In this document: positions 49,628 to 58,272 of the stretch, piece by piece
Numbering within the stretch: position 1 is the first letter of the stretch
Layout of the letters: every line of letters starts with the position of its first letter
Origin: Orlajensenia sp037404875
Lineage (GTDB): Bacteria; Actinomycetota; Actinomycetes; Actinomycetales; Microbacteriaceae
Reading direction: 5' to 3'
DNA length: 64,000 bases
Assembly: GCF_037404875.1 (NCBI RefSeq)
Contig: NZ_JBBELO010000007.1
Coordinates: 62,001 to 126,000, forward strand
Program-made: the position numbers and the translations under genes
Notes under the pieces: model-generated
Databases searched by the model: none
What the model was told of the DNA's origin: nothing
What the model saw: only the letters and a program-made list of their open reading frames with translations

Positions 49628-50653
49628 ATGTCTCAGGTGGTGTCGCAGGCCGGGGAAGAGGCTGTGCGTCCGATGAGCATCGCGGTGCCCGAACCCCTCG
49701 ACATTCCCTCCCCCCTCTCCGGACCCGTCGGCGTTCAGAACGTCGTCGCGCCGGCCCGCCGGCACATCCCCGACACCGACCTCTGGGTCTTCCCCCTCGC
49801 CCTCGGCGCCCAGCGCTTCGTGCGCACCATCGACCAGCACACCGCCATCGAGTTGCTCGACCGTTACCGCGAGGGCGGCGGCAACCTCATCGACACCGTC
49901 GACGCCCTCATCGCCCGTCCGAGCGAGCGACTCATCGGCGCGTGGCTCGCCCAGCGCGGCTGCCGTGACGACGTCGTCATCGCCACGACAGTCGGTGGAG
50001 GCTCAGACTTCCCGGGGCTGACGCCGGTCAACGTCCGCGCCGCCGTCGATGCCTCGCTGCAGCGGCTCGGCGTCGAGCGCCTCGACCTGCTGTTCCTGCG
50101 CGAGGCTCCCGGCGTTCCCGTCGAACTCGAAGAGAGCCTCGGCGCCATCGATGCCCTCATCCGTGCCGGAAAGGTCGGGCACATCGCCGCGGCCGGATTC
50201 TCGGCGGAGCGGCTGCTCGAGGCGCGGGTGCTCGCCGCCAACGGACTGCCCGCCTTCCGTGCCATCCAGACCCGCTACAGCCTCGGCGAGCGCGATGCGT
50301 TCGAGTCCAGCGTGTCGGTGGTCGCGGCGGCGCAGGGCCTGGCCGTCTTCCCGTCGGGGCCGCTGGCTCACGGCGTGCTCGCCGGCCGTGACGGCGATGA
50401 CCCTCGGCCATCGCGGGCGCTGCGCTATCTCGGCCGACGCGGCCAGCGCACGCAGGCGGTGCTCGACCGGGTCGCCAACGACCACGGCGTCACGTCCGCC
50501 ACGATCGCGATCGCCTGGCTGCTGGCGAAGAGGGGCGTTGTGGCCCCGGTCACCGGCGCGCGTTCCATCGCCGAGCTGCACGCACTCATGGCAGCACCCC
50601 GGGTGCGCCTCACGCGCGCCGACATGCTCGACCTCGATCGCGTCACCCGGTAA
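49628..50653 (+). CDS. Aldo/keto reductase-fold protein with most catalytic residues replaced
   Basis: This 341-residue protein has the AKR barrel pattern after a 45-residue extension: PLALGAQRF, YREGGGNLIDTVDALIARPSE, VVIATTVGGG, RLGVERLDLLFLREAPG and a C-terminal VAPVTGARSIAEL. The AKR tetrad is Asp-Tyr-Lys-His. Asp89 is kept, but the Tyr position is Leu94, the Lys position Thr121 and the His position Arg158. It therefore probably does not reduce carbonyls by the normal AKR route. It may be a binding or regulatory protein. Transcribed alone. Confidence 0.82.
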   Translation: MSQVVSQAGEEAVRPMSIAVPEPLDIPSPLSGPVGVQNVVAPARRHIPDTDLWVFPLALGAQRFVRTIDQHTAIELLDRYREGGGNLIDTVDALIARPSERLIGAWLAQRGCRDDVVIATTVGGGSDFPGLTPVNVRAAVDASLQRLGVERLDLLFLREAPGVPVELEESLGAIDALIRAGKVGHIAAAGFSAERLLEARVLAANGLPAFRAIQTRYSLGERDAFESSVSVVAAAQGLAVFPSGPLAHGVLAGRDGDDPRPSRALRYLGRRGQRTQAVLDRVANDHGVTSATIAIAWLLAKRGVVAPVTGARSIAELHALMAAPRVRLTRADMLDLDRVTR

Positions 50654-50729
50654 CGCGAACGGATGCTCTGCCGCGCGGCACCTCCGGCCGCGGGCGGTCG
50701 GTGACGCGGGTCTCGCATAGAGTGGAGCA

Positions 50730-52118
50730 GTGATGAACGGCGCGGTTGACCTTCCCCTCGGCCTGGCCGAACTGTCCGTGACCGCCGCCGGAGACGCTCT
50801 CGTCCGGCGCTCCGTGCTGCCGAGCGGCGTGCGCATCCTCACCGAGCACGTGCCCGGTTCCAGCAGCGCCACCATCGGCTACTGGGTGGCCGTCGGCTCC
50901 CGCGACGAACTGCCCGCCATCCCGGCGGCGCACGGCCTCGTCGAGCACCCGGCGACCTTCGGCTCGACCCACTTCCTCGAGCACCTGCTCTTCAAGGGAA
51001 CGGGAACCCGTTCGGCGCTCGACATCGCCATCTCGTTCGACGCCGTCGGCGGCGAGCACAACGCCATGACGGCCAAGGAGTACACCTGCTACTACGCGAA
51101 GGTGCGTGATCGCGACCTTCCCATGGCGGCCGAGGTGCTCACCGACATGCTCACCTCGTCGCTGCTGGACGCCACCGAGTTCGAGAACGAGCGCGGCGTC
51201 ATCCTCGAAGAGCTCTCGATGGCCGAGGACGACCCCGCCGACGTGGCGAACGAGCGGTTCTTCGAGGCCGTCTTCGGCGCGCACCCGCTCGGCCGGCCCA
51301 TCGGCGGCAGCCCCGACACCATCGAGGCGGTCACCCGCTCGGCGGTCTGGGACCACTATCGGGCCAACTACCGCGCCCAGGATCTCGTCGTGACGGCCGC
51401 CGGGGCCGTGGACCACGATGCCCTCGTCGACGTCGTGACCCGCGCCCTCGTGGCCGCGGGCTGGGATCTCTCCGTCGAGGCGGCGCCGGTCTCCCGACGC
51501 TCATCGGAACAGGCCGAGATCGTGCGCGGAAACCCGATCGTCGTCGTGGACCGTCCGCTCGAGCAGGTCAACATGTTCCTCGGCATGCCGGCTCTCGTGG
51601 CCACCGATGACCGGCGCATGACGATGAGCGTGCTCAACTCGATCTTCGGCGGCGGCATGTCGTCGCGCCTGTTCCAGGAGGTGCGCGAGAAGCGCGGCCT
51701 CGCCTACTCGGTGTACTCCTTCTCGCCGGGTTACTCGGATGCGGGCGTGTTCGGCATGTATGCGGGCTGCTCGCCGGCCAAGGCGCCGCAGGTGGCCGAG
51801 CTCATGCTCGATGAGTTGCGCCGTCTTGCCGCCGACGGTGTCACGGCCGCCGAGATGGAACGCGCCGTCGGGCAGATCTCGGGCGCATCCGCCCTGGCAC
51901 TCGAGGACTCCGACACCCGCATGACCCGACTCGGCCGCTCCGAGATCACGCAGGGCGAGTTCGTGGACCTCGATGAGGGGCTGCGGCGCGTGGCCCTCGT
52001 CACGGCCGAGGACGTGCGCGTGCTCGCCGCAGAGCTCGTCGAGCGTCCCCTCTCGCTCGCCGCTGTGGGAACGGTCGACGCCGATCGCTTCGCACACCTG
52101 ATTCCGCACGTCGCGTAA
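50730..52118 (+). CDS. M16 family zinc peptidase (processing-peptidase-like)
   Basis: The 462-residue protein has the inverted zinc motif HFLEH (residues 81-85) with the distal Glu in ENERGVILEELSMAEDDP, and GGMSSRLFQEVREKRGLAYSVYSF in the C-terminal half. It belongs to the PqqL/mitochondrial processing peptidase group found upstream of dapB in actinobacteria. A TAGAGT -10 box lies exactly 6 bases before this GTG, which favours it over the ATG three bases later and indicates a leaderless message. Substrate unknown. Confidence 0.92.
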   Translation: MMNGAVDLPLGLAELSVTAAGDALVRRSVLPSGVRILTEHVPGSSSATIGYWVAVGSRDELPAIPAAHGLVEHPATFGSTHFLEHLLFKGTGTRSALDIAISFDAVGGEHNAMTAKEYTCYYAKVRDRDLPMAAEVLTDMLTSSLLDATEFENERGVILEELSMAEDDPADVANERFFEAVFGAHPLGRPIGGSPDTIEAVTRSAVWDHYRANYRAQDLVVTAAGAVDHDALVDVVTRALVAAGWDLSVEAAPVSRRSSEQAEIVRGNPIVVVDRPLEQVNMFLGMPALVATDDRRMTMSVLNSIFGGGMSSRLFQEVREKRGLAYSVYSFSPGYSDAGVFGMYAGCSPAKAPQVAELMLDELRRLAADGVTAAEMERAVGQISGASALALEDSDTRMTRLGRSEITQGEFVDLDEGLRRVALVTAEDVRVLAAELVERPLSLAAVGTVDADRFAHLIPHVA

Positions 52119-52140
52119 GCGCTCCGCTCCGAAAGGGCCA

Positions 52141-52752
52141 ATGGTGACCCACTCCCACTACGTCTACCTCGTTCGTCACGGCGAGCAGCAGCATGCCGAG
52201 CACGGCCTTCCCGACGGTCCGCTCTCGGCCCGGGGCAAGCGGCAGGCCCAACTGCTCGCCGAACGGCTCGGGGGAGTGCCGTTCGACGCCGCCTGGCATT
52301 CTCCGCTCCAGCGCGCCGAGGAGACGGCGGCGATCATCGCCGAACGGATGCCGGCCATCACGCCGGAACCGACTCCGCTGCTGATGGACTGCATCCCCTC
52401 CGGGCCCTCGGCCGAGACCCCGGACGCGTTCGACGCCTTCTTCGGATCGGTCACCGACGACCAGATCGAGGCCGGCCGGGCGCAGATGGAGGACGCCGTC
52501 GCCGAGTTCCTGAAGCCCGCCCGCGGCGAGCGTCACGACCTGCTCATCACGCACAACTTCGTCATCGGCTGGTTCGTGCGCGAGGCCCTCGGTGCTCCGG
52601 ACTGGCGATGGATGAGCATCCCGGCCGCCAACTGCGGCCTGACGGTGCTTCAGCAGAAGCCGGGCCGGCCCTGGACGCTGCTGATGCACAACAGCCTCTC
52701 GCACCTGCCCGCCGAGCTGGTCACAGGCATGTCGGAGCCCTTGCCGGCGTGA
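52141..52752 (+). CDS. Histidine phosphatase family protein
   Basis: This 203-residue protein has the phosphoglycerate-mutase-like motif VYLVRHGEQQHAEHG (phospho-His13), HSPLQRAEETAAIIAERM and a second catalytic His in LLITHNFVIGWFV. The length and insertion (MEDAVAEFLKPARGERHD) fit the SixA/CobC-like phosphatases. The ATG follows GAAAGGG after a 22-base gap from the M16 gene, so it can be co-transcribed. Substrate unknown. Confidence 0.85.
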   Translation: MVTHSHYVYLVRHGEQQHAEHGLPDGPLSARGKRQAQLLAERLGGVPFDAAWHSPLQRAEETAAIIAERMPAITPEPTPLLMDCIPSGPSAETPDAFDAFFGSVTDDQIEAGRAQMEDAVAEFLKPARGERHDLLITHNFVIGWFVREALGAPDWRWMSIPAANCGLTVLQQKPGRPWTLLMHNSLSHLPAELVTGMSEPLPA

Positions 52753-52765
52753 GTGCACCGCGCCC

Positions 52766-53245
52766 TCAGAGGCGCAGGCGCTTGCCGAACCAGTTCGTCG
52801 CGTTCGGGTTCTCGTTGTAGGGCGGGATGTCGACGTAGCCGGAGCTGCGGTAGAGCCCGCCGGCCGCCTGCAGGCTCGCATTCGTGTCAAGCACGACCTC
52901 GTCCGCCCCCATCGAGACGGCGCGGCGCTCCAGTTCCTGCAACAGGCCCCGCCCGGCTCCGAGGCCGCGCGCGCTCGGCCGAAGGAAGAGGTGCTTGACC
53001 TCGAAGCGCACCCGGCCGTCATCGCCGTCGTCGATACGACGCAGACCGCCGCATCCGATCGGCTTCCGCGACGCGTCGAGCACGAGCAGGAACACGCCGG
53101 CCGGCGGCTCGAAGTGCTCAGGAGCGGGGAACGTGGTGCGATAGCCCCCCGCCGTCGGGAAGGTCAATTCCCGCTCGGCGAAGTACTCGGCGAGCAGGGC
53201 GTGCGCTGTGGCATCCGTCACGGGCGCTTCGCGGAAATCCACCAT
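52766..53245 (-). CDS. GNAT family N-acetyltransferase
   Basis: The 159-residue protein has the GNAT core: FLLVLDASRKPIGCGGLR (strand 4 region), RFEVKHLFLRPSARGLGAGRGLL with the acetyl-CoA loop R-G-L-G-A-G-R-G, and VVLDTNASLQAAGGLYRSSGY. The N-terminal part resembles acetyltransferases acting on small amines. It stands alone between the convergent phosphatase gene and divergent dapB. A GTG one codon upstream is a possible alternative start. Confidence 0.85.
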   Translation of the reverse strand: MVDFREAPVTDATAHALLAEYFAERELTFPTAGGYRTTFPAPEHFEPPAGVFLLVLDASRKPIGCGGLRRIDDGDDGRVRFEVKHLFLRPSARGLGAGRGLLQELERRAVSMGADEVVLDTNASLQAAGGLYRSSGYVDIPPYNENPNATNWFGKRLRL

Positions 53246-53302
53246 CACCCCAGCCTAGGTCGCCGTCCGGGTGGGTTCGACGGTGCGCGATAGGGTTAGC
53301 CG

Positions 53303-54043
53303 GTGACTCAACGCGTTGCCGTCGTCGGCGCCACTGGCAAGCTCGGCCGCCAGGTGAGCGCGCTCGTTCGGGCGACCGACGACTTCGAACTCGTCGCCGA
53401 GCTGGACTCGCGCAGCTCATTCAGCGAGATGCTCGCGGGCGACCTCGTGGTCGATGTCAGCCATCCCGCCGTGAGCCAGGAGGTGGTGGAGTTCGCGATC
53501 GAGAACGGCCGCCGTGTCCTGGTCGGAACCTCCGGCTGGACCCAGGAGCGCATCGACGGGCTGCGCTCAACGGTCGCCGCGCATGAGGGCACCGCCGTGA
53601 TCATCGTGCCCAACTTCTCGCTCGGGTCGGTCATCGGAACGCTGCTCGCCACCGTCGCGGCCCGTTACTTCGATTCCATCGAGATCGTCGAGGCCCACCA
53701 CGCCGGCAAGGTCGACTCGCCGTCGGGAACGGCCGTGCGCACCGCCGAGCTCATCGGCGCTGCACGCGGTGATCGCGGACCGGTCGAGGCTGCCCACACC
53801 GACCAGCGGGCGCGCGGCCAGCAGGTCGCCTCCATCCCGGTGCACAGCCTGCGGCTCGAGGGCGTTCAGGCCAGCCAGCAGGTGATCTTCGGCGGGCGCG
53901 GCGAGACCCTGAGCGTGCGTCACGACACGGTGTCGCCCGAGGCCTACGAACAGGGCATCCTGCTCGCGCTGCGCCGGCTCGCGGATGCCGAGGGCATCAC
54001 GGTGGGACTGGACAACCTGATCGACCTCGGAATCGGGCGATAG
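53303..54043 (+). CDS. dapB: 4-hydroxy-tetrahydrodipicolinate reductase
   Basis: This 246-residue enzyme has the nucleotide motif VVGATGKLG (residues 6-14), VVDVSHPA, GTSGWTQERI, the active-site EAHHAGKVDSPSGTA and SLRLEGVQASQQVIFGGRGE. It reduces the dapA product with NAD(P)H in lysine and diaminopimelate synthesis, needed for the cell wall. TAGGGT lies exactly 6 bases before the GTG, so the message is leaderless. dapA lies about 6 kb downstream with thyA-dfrA between them. Confidence 0.96.
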   Translation: MTQRVAVVGATGKLGRQVSALVRATDDFELVAELDSRSSFSEMLAGDLVVDVSHPAVSQEVVEFAIENGRRVLVGTSGWTQERIDGLRSTVAAHEGTAVIIVPNFSLGSVIGTLLATVAARYFDSIEIVEAHHAGKVDSPSGTAVRTAELIGAARGDRGPVEAAHTDQRARGQQVASIPVHSLRLEGVQASQQVIFGGRGETLSVRHDTVSPEAYEQGILLALRRLADAEGITVGLDNLIDLGIGR

Positions 54044-54048
54044 CGACC

Positions 54049-54531
54049 ATGAAGGCCCGTCTGGCCGTGCTGCTCATGGCGGTGCTGCTCGTGATCTACT
54101 TCGTGCTGATCGGCTGGCGCGCGGTGCAGTTCGTGCTGACCGGCGATCCGATCGCCATCATCATGGGAGTTGCTCTCATCGTGCTGCCGCTCGTGGGGGC
54201 GTGGGCGTTGTGGCGCGAACTCGCTTTCGGCCTGGCGACCCAGCGCATCGTGCAGCAACTCGACCGTGAGGATGCCCTGCCCGTCGAGGACCTGGAGACC
54301 CGGCCGAGCGGCCGACCCGACCGCGACGCCGCGACAGCGGACTTCGGCCGCTACCAGGCGCAGGTCGAAGCCGCACCCGAGGACTGGCGCAGCTGGTTCC
54401 GCCTCGGGCTGGCCTACGACGCGGCCGGGGATCGGCGGCGGGCGCGCGGCGCCATCCGTCACTCCCTCAGGCTCGAGCGTGACGAACGGCGTCGCCGTTC
54501 GGATCGGCCCGGCGCGGCGTCCGACCGCTGA
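54049..54531 (+). CDS. Membrane protein with a TPR-like C-terminal part
   Basis: I recognise no specific family name. The 160-residue protein has two membrane helices (residues 5-25 and 35-55) and a cytoplasmic part with RYQAQVEAAPEDWRSWFRLGLAYDAAGDRRRARGA, which has the spacing of a single TPR hairpin (shown by W-F-R-L-G-L-A-Y-D-A-A-G-D-R). It starts 5 bases after dapB, so it is co-transcribed. Its last 65 bases overlap the 3' end of the convergent gene. Confidence 0.7.
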   Translation: MKARLAVLLMAVLLVIYFVLIGWRAVQFVLTGDPIAIIMGVALIVLPLVGAWALWRELAFGLATQRIVQQLDREDALPVEDLETRPSGRPDRDAATADFGRYQAQVEAAPEDWRSWFRLGLAYDAAGDRRRARGAIRHSLRLERDERRRRSDRPGAASDR

Positions 54532-55405
54532 GCATCCACTCGATGGCCGCCTCGGGCGTCTCGTGCCGAAAGCGGAAGCCAGTCTCGAGCAGGCGTTGCG
54601 GCACGACCTCCGCGTCGGCCAGCAGAAGGTCGCGGGCATCCTGCAGGGCGAGCGAGACGAGCTTCTTCGGGGCAGGCAGCAGATAGGGCCGGTGCAGTCG
54701 GTCGGTGAAGGCGCGCATGATGCGTTCCGCCGTCGTGGGCGTCGGCGCAACCAGGTTCACCGGGCCGTCGACATCCGTCGTCAGCAGGTGACGGATGGCG
54801 GCGACCTCATCGGGCAGCGTGATCCAGGGCCAGTGCTGTTGCCCGCCGCCGAGCGGACCGGCAAGGCCCAGCCGTGCCTGCAGCTCCACCATCGACATCA
54901 CGCCGCCGCGGCCGATGACGAGTCCGGTGCGCAGGGTGACCACGTGCACCTCGGGCGGCGCGCGGTGCGCGGCCTTCTCCCATTCGCCGACGACGTCGGC
55001 GAGGAAGCCCGTGCCCTGCGCAGAGGTCTCGGTGAGCCGTTCGCCCGGCCGGTCGCCGTAGTAGCCGACGGCAGAGGCGCTCAGGAAGATCAGCGGTGGA
55101 CTGGTCGCGGTGCGCATCGCATCCGTCAGCGTGTGCGTGGCCCGCAGCCGCGACGCGAGGATCTCGCGCTTGTAGCCGGGGGTCCAGGGCAGCCGCGCGA
55201 GCGAGGCGCCGGAGAGGTTGATGACGGCGTCGATGGAGTCCATGACGCCACCCGGGATGGCGCCCTCCTCCGGATGCCATTCGACCTCGTCGGACCCGCG
55301 CACCGGCCGTCGCACGAGGCGGACGACCTCGTGCCCGTCGGCCTCGAGGGCGCGTCGAAGCTCGCCGCCGATGAAGCCGGAAGCCCCGGAGATGAGGATG
55401 CGCAT
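54467..55405 (-). CDS. TIGR01777 family epimerase-like oxidoreductase
   Basis: This 312-residue protein opens with RILISGASGFIGGELRRALE, a Rossmann dinucleotide motif, then VRRPVRGSDEVEWHPE, SIDAVINLSGAS, FLSASAVGYYGDR and the C-terminal DUF1731 pattern RLLETGFRFRHETPEAAIEW. The family (SulA/YfcH-like) binds NAD(P) but has unknown substrates. The tail overlaps the preceding membrane-protein gene by 65 bases, tail to tail. Confidence 0.9.
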   Translation of the reverse strand: MRILISGASGFIGGELRRALEADGHEVVRLVRRPVRGSDEVEWHPEEGAIPGGVMDSIDAVINLSGASLARLPWTPGYKREILASRLRATHTLTDAMRTATSPPLIFLSASAVGYYGDRPGERLTETSAQGTGFLADVVGEWEKAAHRAPPEVHVVTLRTGLVIGRGGVMSMVELQARLGLAGPLGGGQQHWPWITLPDEVAAIRHLLTTDVDGPVNLVAPTPTTAERIMRAFTDRLHRPYLLPAPKKLVSLALQDARDLLLADAEVVPQRLLETGFRFRHETPEAAIEWMLSGRTPRRADPNGDAVRHARA

Positions 55406-55414
55406 GTCGGGTCG

Positions 55415-55840
55415 CTACGCCCGGTCGGCCTCGAGGGTGATCGGAATTCCGGCGAGCGCCTTGGAGATCGGGCAGTTGGTCTTGGCGTCTTCGGCGATGC
55501 GGTGGAAGTCCTCGTCGCTGATGCCGGGAACGTCGGCGTTGACGAGCAGGTGCGAGCCAACGACCCCGCGTCCGGCCTCGAAGGTGACGGCGGCCGTGGT
55601 CTGGATCGAGGTGGGGCTGTGGCCGGCCTTGGTGAGCTCGTTCGAGAACGCCATCGAGAAGCAGCTGGCGTGCGCCGCGGCGAGCAGCTCCTCGGGATTG
55701 GTCGTGCCGACCGCGCCCTCCGCCCGCGCCTTCCAGGTCAGGGGGAAGGAGGCCGTCTGCGACGAGTCGAGGCTGACGCTTCCGCTTCCCGTGATCAGTT
55801 CACCGTTCCAGACGGTGGTGGCTTCGCTCGTGATCTCCAT
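55415..55840 (-). CDS. OsmC family peroxiredoxin
   Basis: The 141-residue protein has the two redox Cys of the family: AAHASCFSMAFSNELTKAG and EDAKTNCPISKALAG. It also has TNPEELLAAAHA and the N-terminal EATTVWNG motif. OsmC/Ohr proteins reduce organic hydroperoxides in the cytoplasm; the spacing fits OsmC rather than Ohr. It ends 9 bases before the TIGR01777 gene on the same strand, so the two can share a transcript. Confidence 0.92.
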   Translation of the reverse strand: MEITSEATTVWNGELITGSGSVSLDSSQTASFPLTWKARAEGAVGTTNPEELLAAAHASCFSMAFSNELTKAGHSPTSIQTTAAVTFEAGRGVVGSHLLVNADVPGISDEDFHRIAEDAKTNCPISKALAGIPITLEADRA

Positions 55841-55910
55841 CGCATCCTCCTCGTGTCGTACAGCTCAGCCTAGGGAGATGGCAACGCGGTATCTACGCCC
55901 CCGTCGCGGT

Positions 55911-56675
55911 TCAGCTGATCTTGCGGCGGTAGATGCTGATGGCGAAGCCGTAGGCGACCACGAGGATGCCCACGAGCCAGGCCAGGGCGATCCAGATGTC
56001 GCTGCCGACGGGCTGCTGCGCGAACAGTGCCCGGACCGTGTTCACGATCGAGGTCACCGGCTGGTTCTCGGCGAACCAGGCCACCGGGCCCGGCATCGAG
56101 TCGGTGGGGACGAACGCGGAGCTGATGAACGGCAGGAAGATCAGCGGGTAGCTGAAGGCGCTCGCCCCGTCCACGGACTTCGCCGACAGGCCCGCGATGA
56201 CGGCGAGCCAGGTGAGCGCGAGAGTGAACAGGATGAGGATGCCGGCGACGGCGAGCCACGCGCCAACGGATGCCCCGGTGCGGAACCCCATGAGAAGTGC
56301 CACCCCGACGACGATCGCCACGGAGACGAGGTTCGCCACGAGCGAGGTGAGCACGTGCGCCCACAGCACGCTCGAGCGTGCGATCGGCATCGACTGGAAG
56401 CGCTCGAAGATGCCGCCCTGCAGGTCGAGGAACAGCCGGTACGAGGTGTACGCGACGCCCGATGCGATCGTGATGAGCAGGATGCCCGGGAGCAGGTAGC
56501 TCACGTACGACTCGTCGGTGCCGGTGTTGATGGCGCCGCCGAGCACGTAGACGAACAGCAGCATGAGCGCGATCGGGGTGACCGCGGTCGTGATGATGGT
56601 GTCGGGACTGCGGAGGATGTGGCGCAGAGAGCGCCCCGTGAGCACGCCGGTGTCGGCGAGAGCGTAGCTGGTCAT
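55911..56675 (-). CDS. ABC-2 type permease (DrrB-like)
   Basis: This 254-residue protein has six membrane helices and the ABC-2 motif YPLIFLPFISSAFVPTDSMPGPVAWF, shown here by its key P-F-I-S-S-A-F-V segment. A FERFQSMPIARS amphipathic part before the middle helices is typical of DrrB multidrug exporters. Its start overlaps the ATPase gene (ATGA). It forms an exporter with that ATPase; control by PadR is expected from the operon. Confidence 0.9.
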   Translation of the reverse strand: MTSYALADTGVLTGRSLRHILRSPDTIITTAVTPIALMLLFVYVLGGAINTGTDESYVSYLLPGILLITIASGVAYTSYRLFLDLQGGIFERFQSMPIARSSVLWAHVLTSLVANLVSVAIVVGVALLMGFRTGASVGAWLAVAGILILFTLALTWLAVIAGLSAKSVDGASAFSYPLIFLPFISSAFVPTDSMPGPVAWFAENQPVTSIVNTVRALFAQQPVGSDIWIALAWLVGILVVAYGFAISIYRRKIS

Positions 56676-57520
56676 CGGAGTTCCCTTCCTGTGGGTGCGG
56701 TGTCGTTCGTGGTGCTCTCCTGCGAGCCGGTCTCGCCGGTCTCGCCGGCCTCGCCGGTCTCGCCGACGAGGGCGAGGAAGACGTCTTCGAGGGAGGGCTG
56801 CTTCTCGACGTACTCCACCTCGGCGGGCGGCAGCAGCTGCTTCAGCTCGCTCAGGGTGCCGTTCTGGATGATCGTGCCCTTGTGCAGGATCGCGATGCGA
56901 TCGGCCAGCTGCTCGGCCTCATCGAGGTACTGGGTGGTCAGCAGTACGGTCGTGCCGACCTTCGCGAGCTGCTTGACCGTCTGCCAGACCTCGATGCGGG
57001 CCTGCGGGTCCAGTCCGGTCGTCGGCTCGTCGAGGAAGATGATCGGCGGGTTGCCGATCAGGCTCATCGCGATGTCGAGCCGACGCCGCATGCCGCCCGA
57101 GTAAGTGCCCGCACGGCGGCCACCGGCATCCGTCAGCGAGAAGCGGGCGAGCAGGTCGTCGGCGATCCCGCCCGGGTTCTTCAGGTGGCGCAGCTTGGCG
57201 ACGAGGACGAGGTTCTCGCGGCCGGTGAGCACCTCGTCGACCGCGGCGAATTGGCCCGTCAGGCTGATGGACTCCCGCACGTCGCCGGCCTTGGTCGCGA
57301 CGTCGAAGCCGTGCACCGTGGCAAGGCCCGCATCCGCCTTCAGCAGTGTGGAGAGGATGCGCACGAGCGTGGTCTTCCCCGCGCCGTTCGAGCCGAGCAG
57401 GGCGAAGATGCTGCCCGCGGTGACGTCGAAGTCGACGCCGCGCAGCACGTGGAGGTCCTTGAAGGACTTGGTGATTCCCGTCACCCGGATGGCGGGTTCG
57501 AGGGTGGGCTGGGCACTCAT
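56672..57520 (-). CDS. ABC transporter ATP-binding protein (DrrA-like)
   Basis: The 282-residue ATPase has Walker A GSNGAGKTT (residues 43-51), the signature YSGGMRR, Walker B IIFLDEPTTGLD and the DrrA-type C-terminus SLEDVFLALVGE. A run of GETG/GEAG repeats follows, encoded by four 9-base DNA repeats. Its start overlaps the DUF1048 stop codon and its stop overlaps the permease start. It drives drug or lipid export. Confidence 0.92.
   Translation of the reverse strand: MSAQPTLEPAIRVTGITKSFKDLHVLRGVDFDVTAGSIFALLGSNGAGKTTLVRILSTLLKADAGLATVHGFDVATKAGDVRESISLTGQFAAVDEVLTGRENLVLVAKLRHLKNPGGIADDLLARFSLTDAGGRRAGTYSGGMRRRLDIAMSLIGNPPIIFLDEPTTGLDPQARIEVWQTVKQLAKVGTTVLLTTQYLDEAEQLADRIAILHKGTIIQNGTLSELKQLLPPAEVEYVEKQPSLEDVFLALVGETGEAGETGETGSQESTTNDTAPTGRELR
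56727..56762. repeat. Four tandem 9-base repeats in the ABC ATPase C-terminus
   Basis: CCGGTCTCG occurs at 56727, 56736 and 56754, with the variant CCGGCCTCG at 56745. On the coding strand they give GETGEAGETGETG after the conserved domain, so copy-number change would alter only a flexible tail. Confidence 0.85.
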
Positions 57521-57885
57521 TTGTGCTCGTCTCCCTTCGCGTCCTCGATCGCCTGGTTCAGGCGAGCGCGCTCCTTGTCGATCCAGCGCTTGCCGACGTA
57601 CGCCGCGGCGAAGTCCTCGGCGAACTCAACGGGGTCATCGCCGACGATGTCGGCGACGGGCGTTGCGTCGATGGCGGCCCGCTCCCAGAGATCGGCGGAG
57701 TCGCCGAGCATCTTCACCATGGTGTCGCCATCGGTGACTCCGCCGGTGTACATGAGGTAGCGGTCAACGGCCTTGGCGGCCGCGCGGTACGGCTCGGGCA
57801 GGGCCTCGAGGCGCGCCTTGTACTGCCGGTACTGCTTCTTCTGCTCGAGCGATCCTGTGAGGACCTCGATCCACTTGGCAGCCAT
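57517..57885 (-). CDS. DUF1048 family protein
   Basis: This 122-residue helical protein has the DUF1048 pattern: WIEVLTGSLEQKKQYRQYKARLEALPEPYRAA (key residues K-K-Q-Y-R-Q-Y-K) and a middle with KAVDRYLMYTGGVTDGD. The family is small, cytoplasmic and nearly always encoded between a PadR regulator and an ABC exporter, as here. Its function is unknown; a DNA- or membrane-proximal accessory role is guessed. It overlaps the ATPase gene. Confidence 0.85.
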   Translation of the reverse strand: MAAKWIEVLTGSLEQKKQYRQYKARLEALPEPYRAAAKAVDRYLMYTGGVTDGDTMVKMLGDSADLWERAAIDATPVADIVGDDPVEFAEDFAAAYVGKRWIDKERARLNQAIEDAKGDEHK

Positions 57886-57887
57886 GG

Positions 57888-58238
57888 TTACTCTCCTTCT
57901 TTCTGCGGGTGTTCGATGCGGTGGTGGAGCTGTTCGATGCGCTCAGCGAGAAAGCTCCAGGTCTTCCAGAACTCCTCGAGGTACTCGGCGCCCTGTGCGT
58001 TCAGCGAGTACACCTTGCGCGGCGGCCCTTTCTCCGACGGGATCTTCTCGACGTCGACGAGGCCGCGCTGCTCGATCCTGACCAGCAGGGCGTAGATGGT
58101 GCCCTCGGCGATGTCGGAGAAGCCCTGGTCGCGCAGCCGGGCCGTGATGTCGTAGCCGTATGCCGGCTGCACGGCCAGGATGGCGAGCACGATGCCCTCT
58201 AACGTGCCCTTGAGCATCTCCGTCGTCTGCTTGCCCAT
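57888..58238 (-). CDS. PadR family transcriptional regulator
   Basis: The 116-residue protein has a PadR winged helix: EMLKGTLEGIVLAILAVQPAYGYDI, IAEGTIYALLVRIEQRGLVDVEK and GPPRKVYSLNAQGAEYLEEF, with a C-terminal dimer helix. GGAAGGAGGG precedes the ATG. It heads the operon DUF1048-ATPase-permease and probably represses it until a drug-like ligand binds, as for LmrR. Two TACCGGTA palindromes lie in its promoter. Confidence 0.93.
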   Translation of the reverse strand: MGKQTTEMLKGTLEGIVLAILAVQPAYGYDITARLRDQGFSDIAEGTIYALLVRIEQRGLVDVEKIPSEKGPPRKVYSLNAQGAEYLEEFWKTWSFLAERIEQLHHRIEHPQKEGE

Positions 58239-58272
58239 GAGGCCCTCCTTCCTACTACTCGGTGTCACTTGG

